Assembly (NCBI GenBank): GCA_039820585.1
Contig: JBCBPV010000102.1
Span: 1 to 9,154, forward strand
DNA from: JBCBGF01 sp039820585
Lineage (GTDB): Bacteria; Pseudomonadota; Alphaproteobacteria; Rhodobacterales; Rhodobacteraceae
Length of the DNA: 9,154 nt
Direction: 5' to 3'
This document shows positions 1 through 5,742 of this stretch, one piece after another. The notes under the pieces are model-generated. The model was given only the letters and a program-made list of their open reading frames with translations, was not told the origin of the DNA and did no database searches. The stretch's first letter is position 1; every line of letters starts with the position of its first letter. A program made the translations under genes and the position numbers.

Positions 1-174
1 GACGAGTTGTGGATCGCCGAGGACGAGCAGCTGCCGGTTTTGATGGTGCCCGAGCTGGGCGAAGACGAAATAATCGCCGATGCCGACATCGCGCCGTTCA
101 TGCCCGGATCGGAAATCATCGTGCGCGGCGCGGTGGACGGCCCGCTGCCGCCCGAGGGGCGCATCGCACGATGA
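1..174 (+). pseudogene. DUF2169 adaptor fragment (left arm, internal piece)
   Basis: Frame 1 is open from the window edge to a TGA at 172-174 (57 codons). Its first 42 residues (about 1-125) match residues 39-80 of the minus-strand DUF2169 protein, except for one Met-to-Ile change. It then continues with a plausible next segment (GAVDGPLPPEG) whose codons nearly all end in G or C. The frame ends shortly after the fold-back junction, so the stop is probably created by the junction. I read this as the better copy of the natural gene beyond residue 80. It has no start in the window and cannot be a complete gene. Confidence 0.6.
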
Positions 175-289
175 TTTCCGATCCGGGCATGAACGGCGCG
201 ATGTCGGCATCGGCGATCATTTCGTCTTCGCCCAGCTCGGGCACCATCAAAACCGGCAGCTGCTCGTCCTCGGCGATCCACAACTCGTC
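1..289. repeat. Fold-back inverted repeat, 125-bp arms with a 39-bp loop
   Basis: Bases 1-125 are the reverse complement of 165-289. Position p pairs with 290-p, and the only mismatch I found is 72/218 (ATA versus ATG codon context). The 39-bp centre (126-164) is not repeated. Both arms code for the same part of a DUF2169 protein in opposite directions. The left arm runs off the window, so its full length is unknown. The centre reads as GC3-rich coding DNA on the plus strand, continuing the left arm in frame, so the break in the natural sequence lies near 160-170. An arm this long and this similar at the very edge of a sequence is typical of a fold-back chimera, but a genuine inverted duplication is not excluded. 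Confidence 0.93.
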
Positions 290-403
290 CGGACCGGGCC
301 GCAAGGTGGCGCGCACGACAAGGCACAGCACCTCGTGGCCGTCGCGGTCCCGCTCAAACGCCTTGGCCGCCGCGAATGGCGTGGTGTTCTTGAGCGCCCA
401 CAT
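116..403 (-). pseudogene. DUF2169-family T6SS adaptor, truncated after 80 residues
   Basis: The protein begins with MWALKNTTPF and continues through RDRDGHEV and the VVRATLRPGPDELWIAED region, the characteristic start of DUF2169 proteins, which are normally over 300 residues. DUF2169 proteins accompany DUF4150 PAAR-like effectors; in Agrobacterium tumefaciens the DUF2169 protein Atu3641 is an adaptor/chaperone for the DUF4150 effector Tde2. Only the first 80 codons (403 to about 165) are genuine. The last 15 residues (CAPRAAAGRPPRRAR) are the plus-strand loop read backwards, and the frame then stops. The start at 403 lies 3 bp after the stop of the 170-residue gene and has an AGGGA motif 7 bases upstream. 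The adaptor is either broken in this strain or only appears so because of the fold-back. Confidence 0.8.
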
Positions 404-406
404 GCT

Positions 407-919
407 TCAGTCCCTGCGCGCCCGGGCGGTTTCGAGAAACGGCAAAACCAGCGCGTCGGCCTGCGCCTTGATCCCGGCGGGCGCGTCGGCATGCAATTCC
501 GAGCGTCCCCAGATCGGAAAGCGGACGCACCATGCCGTGCCGCTCTGGCCGAACACATAATCATGCATCAGCGCCCAGCCATCGGTGCCGCCGAACCCTT
601 CGAGCATGCGCACCGCACCCAGGATCAGGATCTGTTCCCGCCAGTTTTGCGAGGTCAGCAAGGCAACCAGATCGATGCGCCCTTCGGCGCTGCGTTCCAG
701 CACGGTGCCGTCCTGGCGCCCCTGCTCCAGAATATCGTCAATCACGGTCGCGACCCGCACCTGGCCAAGGCGGTTCCACAGGACAAAGTCCTGCGGCTCC
801 GGATCCAGCACGTCCCAGTCGTCCCAGGTCTCAGGCGCGGCAAGGGTCGCATTGCGCCACGCCTCGAAACTGGTGGGGTGCAGCACCATCGACAGGCACA
901 AGGTGGACGGCTCCGACAT
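407..919 (-). CDS. Hypothetical protein of the vgrG operon (170 aa)
   Basis: I do not recognise the family. The 170-residue product has no signal peptide or membrane segment, so it is probably cytoplasmic. It is rich in Trp and acidic residues near the start (ETWDDWDVLDPEPQDFVLWNRLG) and contains a mid-protein helix-like stretch (LVALLTSQNWREQILILGAVRML). It sits 3 bp after the DUF3396 immunity gene and 3 bp before the DUF2169 adaptor gene, so it is almost certainly translated with them. A GAAGGA motif 10 bases upstream of the ATG (930-935) supports the start at 919. From position, it may be a second immunity protein or an accessory to effector loading; neither role is shown by sequence. Confidence 0.82.
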   Translation of the reverse strand: MSEPSTLCLSMVLHPTSFEAWRNATLAAPETWDDWDVLDPEPQDFVLWNRLGQVRVATVIDDILEQGRQDGTVLERSAEGRIDLVALLTSQNWREQILILGAVRMLEGFGGTDGWALMHDYVFGQSGTAWCVRFPIWGRSELHADAPAGIKAQADALVLPFLETARARRD

Positions 920-922
920 CGC

Positions 923-1882
923 CTAGGCGTCCTTCGGTTCGAACCGGCGCAGCCAGCCGAGCGTTGTGACATGCGCATCGAGCGGCGGCGGCACCTTCAG
1001 CAGATGCATGGGGTTGTCGGGGTAATCGACGTAGCGATGTGGCGCGATCAGCGCATCGACGGCGGCGTAAGCCTCGGGCACGCCATGCATGTTGATGTCG
1101 CCCAGTTGTGGATGGGTGCAGGCCTGCACGATCAGGCCGCCCTCGTAAGGATGCAGTTGACCCTCGGGGTGCAGGTTGCGGGCAATCTCATCCTGCCCGC
1201 CCAGCCGGTCGACCCATGTGTCGTCCAGCACGGTCAGCCAGTTCACCGCACGCAGGCCCACGTGGTAATCCGGCGCGGACCAATCCATGAGCGTCACGCA
1301 ATCCAGACCGCTGAACCGCGCCAGATAGGGCCACGCATCCGCGATCCGTTTGCGTTCCATGCCCGGCTTGCTCACGAACCCGATGCCGAACGTGCCCTGT
1401 TCCGGTTTCAAGAGGCTGCACCAGCCCTTGAGATGTTCGACAAAGGCATCGCTGTTCTGCTTGAGCCATGGCAGGGGAAAGTGGAACTGGCACCGCCCGT
1501 AAGGCGCGCGTTTGCGGTGCCCTTCGATCGAATAGGGCGCGAACAGATCGAACCTGACGGGCGGTATGTCACCATCGGACAGCAGGTCGATGAAAAAGGA
1601 ATCGTATTCATCCTCTTCGGGCCTGCGCCCCGCATAGTAGTCACGCCAATTGTCGCCTTTGATCGTCACCTCGCGTCCGTTGGCCTTGCGAAACCGGGTC
1701 GCTACTTTGCCGAACACATCCAGAAAGGCGCTGGCGGCATCGCACATGTCCCCTGCCCTGTGGTGGTCCGCGTTGATCAGCAGAAACTGCCCGGTTGCCG
1801 CGTAGCGCAGCACGGTTTTCTGCGTCCGATCCGATTGAACGACGAGGTTGTTGAGCTTTTCATATTCGTTGATTTCGTCCAT
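923..1882 (-). CDS. DUF3396/TsiV-type T6SS immunity protein
   Basis: This 319-residue protein has the layout of DUF3396 (TsiV, type VI immunity for VRR-NUC effectors). Residues 108-140 hold a conserved strand region (PPVRFDLFAPYSIEGHRK). Residues 208-224 read VGLRAVNWLTVLDDTWV, and residues 244-272 carry the HPYEGGLIVQA and PQLGDIN segments typical of the family. There is no signal peptide, which fits an immunity protein acting in the cytoplasm on a nuclease. It lies 13 bp downstream of the PAAR-like gene whose C-terminal part looks like a VRR-NUC nuclease, so the two form a plausible effector-immunity pair. I chose the ATG at 1882; an upstream ATG in the same frame (2206) would run through the PAAR gene's coding sequence. 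A G-rich tract precedes the chosen start but is a poor ribosome site, so translation is probably coupled. Role is inferred from family and context. Confidence 0.88.
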   Translation of the reverse strand: MDEINEYEKLNNLVVQSDRTQKTVLRYAATGQFLLINADHHRAGDMCDAASAFLDVFGKVATRFRKANGREVTIKGDNWRDYYAGRRPEEDEYDSFFIDLLSDGDIPPVRFDLFAPYSIEGHRKRAPYGRCQFHFPLPWLKQNSDAFVEHLKGWCSLLKPEQGTFGIGFVSKPGMERKRIADAWPYLARFSGLDCVTLMDWSAPDYHVGLRAVNWLTVLDDTWVDRLGGQDEIARNLHPEGQLHPYEGGLIVQACTHPQLGDINMHGVPEAYAAVDALIAPHRYVDYPDNPMHLLKVPPPLDAHVTTLGWLRRFEPKDA

Positions 1883-1895
1883 GCCGCCCCCCGCT

Positions 1896-2954
1896 CTATT
1901 GCGTCGCCAGGGTGGTGCCGCCACCCAGCACCACAACGCCCGCACAGACCACCGACGCCGCACAGGCTGCCGCTGCGAACCCGGCCGCCACGACACCGAC
2001 CACCACACCTGCGCCGACCAGCACCTTGGTGCCCGTGCTCCAGCCTTCGTCCTCTTCGGGTTGCGGGGCGGGTGCAGGCGATTCAACCGGCACCGGTTCC
2101 CCCGGCGGTCCGCCACCCCAGCAGGGGCAATCCTCTTCCACGTCGATCTGGTCGTATTCGACGCCCAGATCGTCCGCCGCCCGGTTATAGGAGCTGTCGG
2201 GATCAAGCGGGTTCTGGTTGGCGTTGTATTTGTCGCCGGGAAACTTCATCTCGATGATGCGGGTCGGATTGCCCGCGCTGTCCACGGTCACGATGTCGGG
2301 TCGGATGCCACCGCCGGGGGTGATCGGGTTGGAGGTGGGCCCCGTCCCTGCCCCGTTCGAGATCACCTGCCAGGCGCCGTTGACGACCTGCATCGACACC
2401 TCGCGCCAGATCCGGGACCCCGAAGACGGGTATGCGCCGTCATACAGATGCTCTTCGATCTTTCTGGCGACGCAATTCTGGAACATGATCGCGTTGGCGC
2501 ATTCACAAGCCGCCTCGCACAGCCAGTCGTCGATTTCGTTCGGCGTCAGCGGCGGCTGGTCGAGACCCCCGAGGGAAACGGTATTTCCCTTGTTCATCAA
2601 CATCTTGTCGCTCAGGCGGCAGGCGGGCTTGCCCTCGAAATACACGTTCGGCGACCAGCTCAGCCAGGTGGCGCGGTGCAGGTGAACGCCGGATTTGACG
2701 CCGCCACCCGAACCGGGTTCGTCACCAATGGACACAGAAAACTCGGAGCCCTTGATGGCGCACATGTTGCCGCCGTCGGCCTTGACGGTCGTGGTGCCCT
2801 TAGCGAGGTCCTTGGAAAAGGCGATGTTGGGATAGGGCAGCGGCACGTTCTTGGCCGCGGGCGTCTTGCACACATCCGGCAGCGTATTGCGGACCACGCC
2901 GCCCGACGCCTTGTGGCACAGGCTCAGGCCGTTGATGTTGACCGTGACCACCAT
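1896..2954 (-). CDS. PAAR-like (DUF4150) T6SS effector with VRR-NUC-like nuclease domain and hydrophobic tail
   Basis: The protein has 352 residues. Residues 5-125 are a DUF4150 PAAR-like domain, seen in GLSLCHKASGG, TLPDVCKTPA, VPLPYPNIAFSKDLAKG and FSVSIGDEPGSGGGVKSG; this domain caps the VgrG spike. Residues 137-275 look like a VRR-NUC/PD-(D/E)XK nuclease: RPD at 218-220 and IIEMK at 233-237 place D220, E235 and K237 as the likely metal-binding and catalytic triad. The downstream region (about 246-260) holds further candidate active-site residues. A Pro-rich acidic linker (282-306, ending EEDEGWS) leads to a strongly hydrophobic stretch (309-346, Val/Ala/Gly-rich) that could form a membrane hairpin. 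A hydrophobic segment after the toxin domain is unusual. The gene overlaps the 84-aa gene by one base (TGATG) and is followed by a DUF3396 immunity gene. The PAAR call is firm; the nuclease call is motif-based and activity is untested. Confidence 0.88.
   Translation of the reverse strand: MVVTVNINGLSLCHKASGGVVRNTLPDVCKTPAAKNVPLPYPNIAFSKDLAKGTTTVKADGGNMCAIKGSEFSVSIGDEPGSGGGVKSGVHLHRATWLSWSPNVYFEGKPACRLSDKMLMNKGNTVSLGGLDQPPLTPNEIDDWLCEAACECANAIMFQNCVARKIEEHLYDGAYPSSGSRIWREVSMQVVNGAWQVISNGAGTGPTSNPITPGGGIRPDIVTVDSAGNPTRIIEMKFPGDKYNANQNPLDPDSSYNRAADDLGVEYDQIDVEEDCPCWGGGPPGEPVPVESPAPAPQPEEDEGWSTGTKVLVGAGVVVGVVAAGFAAAACAASVVCAGVVVLGGGTTLATQ
2040..2057. repeat. 18-bp exact direct repeat, copy 1 (encodes EEDEGW on the minus strand)
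   Basis: The 18 bases here recur exactly at 5399-5416 in the same orientation and reading frame. Both copies encode the end of a Pro-rich acidic linker, EEDEGW, followed in each case by Ser with a different codon. This copy is in the PAAR-like nuclease (residues 300-306). Confidence 0.85.
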
Positions 2955-3208
2955 CAGTTTAGTTGGATTACCGCACCGTCCAGCGTGATGCTTTCGTCGG
3001 CGGTCTGCACCAGCGCGCGCCCGTCCAGGCGAATGGTTCCGTTTTCATGCAGCGTCAGCCGCGATTGGCCCACCTTCAGGCTGAGCCGCGCGCCGGTGCT
3101 GTCGATCTCGACCGCCTGCAGCAGAAACCGCAGCTTGGCCATGTCATCGACCCCAAGGCCGAGCAGCGCAGTCGCATCATCAAAATTGTCATCGGGCAGC
3201 TTGTTCAT
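2954..3208 (-). CDS. Small beta-rich protein resembling the VgrG C-terminal tip (84 aa)
   Basis: This is an 84-residue protein with no named family that I recognise. After an acidic N-terminal helix-like region (to about residue 32), residues 33-84 are short alternating strands of about ten residues (ARLSLKVG, SRLTLHENG, TIRLDG, SITLDG). The stretch VGQSRLTLHENGTIRLDG resembles the end of the VgrG in this window (VGENSLMTMSKEGKIVIKGKKI), so it may add to or cap the spike needle. Its ATG at 3208 has a strong ribosome site, AGGAGAGG at 3217-3224, spaced 8 bases. Its TGA overlaps the ATG of the PAAR-like gene by one base, implying coupled translation of the two. That pairing supports a structural or loading role with the PAAR effector, which is inference. 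Confidence 0.85.
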   Translation of the reverse strand: MNKLPDDNFDDATALLGLGVDDMAKLRFLLQAVEIDSTGARLSLKVGQSRLTLHENGTIRLDGRALVQTADESITLDGAVIQLN

Positions 3209-3216
3209 GGTCTGCG

Positions 3217-3224
3217 CCTCTCCT
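3217..3224 (-). promoter_or_regulatory. Strong ribosome binding site for the 84-aa gene
   Basis: On the minus strand this reads AGGAGAGG, 8 bases before the ATG at 3208. It fixes that start, and through the TGATG overlap it probably also drives translation of the PAAR-like effector, which lacks a clear site of its own. Confidence 0.7.
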
Positions 3225-3226
3225 GG

Positions 3227-4438
3227 TTACTCAAATCGTGCCGCGACGGATCGGGCATAGTCGGACATCGCATCCAGAACCTGCGCACTGACAAAGCTAC
3301 CGTGGTTCTGTGTGCCGAACAGGTACCCGTCCAGCAGCGGCGGTTGCAGCGATGCGGCGGCAAGCGTGACGCCATCCTTCATCTGCACCAACAGCACCGA
3401 CACGACCAATTTCGTGTCCCTGTCCGTTGGGGCGGTGAACGTCAGCGTCCGGTTAAATGCGGTGATCGGAGTCAGGTGACCAAATGCGTTCATCTCGAAC
3501 GGCTCGAGCGTAAAGCCGACATCGGGCAGCATGTTTTCGATGGCCAGCCCGGCAATCTGCGCACTCAGGTCGATCATTGCCTGATCTTCCGGCGGCGCGA
3601 TGCCGTTTTCCGGGACCGCCCCCGGGGACGGCAGGGCCAGAACCAGCATCCCGAGGTTGCCGGCAGGATCATCGGTGTCGTACCACATCTGACTGTCGCC
3701 GGGGGCATCGACATTCCCGCGGGTCAACGGCGCCCAGTGTTCCGGCATCGGGTATTCGAACGCTGCAACCGCAGTGCCCGTACCGATACCCGGGTCCAGC
3801 CGGGCCGATTGCATCGTGTCGATGATCGGGTCCGCCTCAAGTGGTCCGTCAAACTGCCACGACCCGATGAGCCGCGCGATGTCGTCGGAAAACTGGTCGT
3901 AATGCTCGGCCTCGAAGGTCACGCGCATGACAAAAACATGCGTGCCGCGCCGCCATGTGGCGATGCGGTTCACGAACATCACACCGGTGGAGTTGTTGCC
4001 GCCCAGCACCTCGCCGAATGTCTGGTCGTGCGTCTTTATGCCAAAGCTGGTCTTGCCCCATTCCGACGCAAGCAACGTGCTGTATCCGGCACCAAGGGAG
4101 ACGCGGGTCGGGAAAATGCTGCCGACATAGATCCGCACCTCGAACCGGTCGCGATGTTGCGGCACGTAGCCGACATATCGCTGTTCCAGATTGGAAAAGA
4201 CGCCGAAATCCGCAAATTCCGGCGGCACGATGTCCACGGTGTCCCACATCATGTTTGCCGGCGCGACCAAACTGCCGGACAGCGCGTCGTGATCCGCGAA
4301 CTGAAATTCGGTGATCGCGTCGCCCTCGGCCCGCGCGATCAGCGGAAATTTTTCGTCCGCCGCATCAGCCATCGTGGCAAGCACAACAAAACAGATCGAG
4401 AGCAGCCATTGCGCCCATCGCGGGAATGAATTCATCAT
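3227..4438 (-). CDS. Secreted periplasmic protein, possible T6SS partner or immunity (403 aa)
   Basis: The protein begins with a classical Sec signal peptide: a short basic n-region (MMNSFPR), a hydrophobic core (WLLSICFVVLATM) and a cleavage site after ADA at residues 24-26. No lipobox is seen and no later membrane segment is evident, so the mature part should be periplasmic. The body looks like two similar halves: about residues 27-205 (ending in DQFSDDIARLIGSWQFD) and about 225-403 (beginning FEYPMPEHWAPL, ending LDAMSDYARSVAARFE). Each half ends in an amphipathic helix after beta-rich segments, a layout reminiscent of the PsbP/DcrB-like fold; this is a visual impression only. The start at 4438 is supported by AAGGTGG 6 bases upstream. 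It lies directly downstream of the 423-aa candidate effector, so it could be its immunity protein in the periplasm. I do not recognise the family. Confidence 0.85.
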   Translation of the reverse strand: MMNSFPRWAQWLLSICFVVLATMADAADEKFPLIARAEGDAITEFQFADHDALSGSLVAPANMMWDTVDIVPPEFADFGVFSNLEQRYVGYVPQHRDRFEVRIYVGSIFPTRVSLGAGYSTLLASEWGKTSFGIKTHDQTFGEVLGGNNSTGVMFVNRIATWRRGTHVFVMRVTFEAEHYDQFSDDIARLIGSWQFDGPLEADPIIDTMQSARLDPGIGTGTAVAAFEYPMPEHWAPLTRGNVDAPGDSQMWYDTDDPAGNLGMLVLALPSPGAVPENGIAPPEDQAMIDLSAQIAGLAIENMLPDVGFTLEPFEMNAFGHLTPITAFNRTLTFTAPTDRDTKLVVSVLLVQMKDGVTLAAASLQPPLLDGYLFGTQNHGSFVSAQVLDAMSDYARSVAARFE

Positions 4439-4444
4439 GTGTCG

Positions 4445-4451
4445 CCACCTT
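4445..4451 (-). promoter_or_regulatory. Ribosome binding site for the 403-aa secreted protein
   Basis: On the minus strand this reads AAGGTGG, 6 bases before the tandem ATGs at 4438 and 4435. It lies in the largest gap inside the operon (30 bp), so this gene is likely initiated independently rather than by coupling. Confidence 0.65.
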
Positions 4452-4468
4452 TTGCAGCATCGCGTTTC

Positions 4469-5740
4469 TCAATTTCCCCATGCCCAGTCCCAGGCCGACG
4501 AGGTCGCGGATTTCATACCGTTCCAGACCTTGTCGACGCCGACAAGTCCCGCGCGCGCCTTCAAGCCTGCGCCAAGGCCCAAGCCAACCTTGACCCCTGC
4601 CTCGGCACGCACCTTGCCATTTTCGTACCCGGCGTGCGCCTCCGCCCCGGCCTGCGCGCCGACCTGCCCCGACAGCTCACCACCGACCATAATGCCGATG
4701 TCCCAGTTTTCATCCAGCGGCTCGGCGATGTCGTCGTTGAACATCCAGTTATAGGCACGCACCGCACCGTTGACGACCCGACGCGGCGTGATGTGCAGAT
4801 CGCCGTCGATCGACCCCTCGACCACGTTGAATTCTGCGCCCAGATCGCCGCCCAGTGTCGCCTGTTCGGCGTTCAGCACAGCCTCGACCTTGGCTTCGGC
4901 CTCGCCCGACAGGACGGACCCTTTGGCCTGCCCGGTGGCCAGCGTCTGACTGTTGTCGGCGTACTCTTCCCCGGTGCCGATCCGCCCTTCGGCGACGGAG
5001 CCCTGAATGTCAGCGCCCGCATGCGCGTTAAATCCGGGGGAGACACCATCGGCGCCCTGTTGCGAGATCGTGAACCCGGCCGCCGCCTCGGACGATCCCG
5101 ACAGAATGCTGCCATTGCCCGAGAAGGTGGACGCAGGCGTGCCGAATGATCCCTCGGCCACGCTTTCATCAAACAGCGATTTCGACGCCTCGCCGCCGAT
5201 GATCTCGACCTCTTCATCCCACTTGCCGCCAAAATCGTCATCGACGGTGGTATAGTTGCGCGTCCCGTCTGGATTGAGCGTCGAATTCGGATCGCGCCGG
5301 GTATAGCCGGAGCGGACATATTCGCGAATGCCGCGTTCGTGTTCCTTGCTGACACCGCCATCCTCGGACCCGGTGCTCATCCCGCTCATCTCGAAAGACC
5401 AGCCTTCGTCCTCTTCCTTCGGCTCTTCGGGCGGCGTGGGTGTCGGCGGGGTCGGCACCAGCAGATTGGCGTCGAGGCCCTGCACGTAGTCGGCCAGGGA
5501 CGGGATGTCGGTCTCATCCAGCGCGTATTGTGGCAGGACCGGAATCGTTGCAGCAGGCGGCGGCTGATAATGCGGCCCGACAAGGCACTGGTTGTGGCTG
5601 AATTTCGTCTGTGTCGCCAGATCGCTGGACAGCATCTGTGTCGCCGGCCCTACCCCGCGGGAATGCCACTCGGGCCGCAGGATAAACGGCCCGGAAAATG
5701 GCTCTGCGGGTGGTGTGGGGGTCGAGGGCGGCTTTCCCAT
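4469..5740 (-). CDS. Candidate T6SS effector: Pro-rich N-terminus, Gly/Ala-rich C-terminus (423 aa)
   Basis: I do not recognise a named family. Residues 1-105 are Pro-rich, with a block of PTPPTPTPP before an acidic EEDEGWS motif (109-115) that is shared with the PAAR-like effector. Residues 116-215 are polar and acidic. Residues 215-310 and 350-405 are rich in Gly and Ala with a short alternating pattern (GAQAGAEAHAGYENGKVRAEAGVKVGLGLGAGLKARAGLVG), like the low-complexity regions before or within toxin domains of polymorphic and pore-forming effectors. The end is Trp-rich (SSAWDWAWGN). There is no signal peptide. The ATG at 5740 lies 2 bp after the vgrG stop, so translation is probably coupled and the product is likely VgrG cargo. 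If the next gene, which is exported, is its immunity protein, the target would be periplasm or membrane. That function is inference only. Confidence 0.82.
   Translation of the reverse strand: MGKPPSTPTPPAEPFSGPFILRPEWHSRGVGPATQMLSSDLATQTKFSHNQCLVGPHYQPPPAATIPVLPQYALDETDIPSLADYVQGLDANLLVPTPPTPTPPEEPKEEDEGWSFEMSGMSTGSEDGGVSKEHERGIREYVRSGYTRRDPNSTLNPDGTRNYTTVDDDFGGKWDEEVEIIGGEASKSLFDESVAEGSFGTPASTFSGNGSILSGSSEAAAGFTISQQGADGVSPGFNAHAGADIQGSVAEGRIGTGEEYADNSQTLATGQAKGSVLSGEAEAKVEAVLNAEQATLGGDLGAEFNVVEGSIDGDLHITPRRVVNGAVRAYNWMFNDDIAEPLDENWDIGIMVGGELSGQVGAQAGAEAHAGYENGKVRAEAGVKVGLGLGAGLKARAGLVGVDKVWNGMKSATSSAWDWAWGN
5399..5416. repeat. 18-bp exact direct repeat, copy 2 (encodes EEDEGW on the minus strand)
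   Basis: Identical to 2040-2057 and in the same frame. Here it encodes residues 109-114 of the 423-aa candidate effector, after a Pro-rich stretch. Confidence 0.85.
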
Positions 5741-5742
5741 CG

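Noticed and set aside
1883..2206. N-terminal extension of the DUF3396 protein (start at 2206)
   Set aside because: The extra 108 residues are Arg/Trp-rich out-of-frame translation of the PAAR-like gene's linker and hydrophobic tail. The ATG at 1882 begins a normal-looking protein.
80..2257. 725-codon open frame on the plus strand
   Set aside because: It lies antisense to four tightly packed minus-strand genes with recognisable domains. Its product is Arg/Pro/His-rich with no family pattern, as expected for the complement of GC3-rich coding DNA.
2963..4429. 488-codon open frame on the plus strand
   Set aside because: It is antisense to the 403-aa secreted protein and the 84-aa gene, which have good ribosome sites and a signal peptide; the plus-strand product has none of these.
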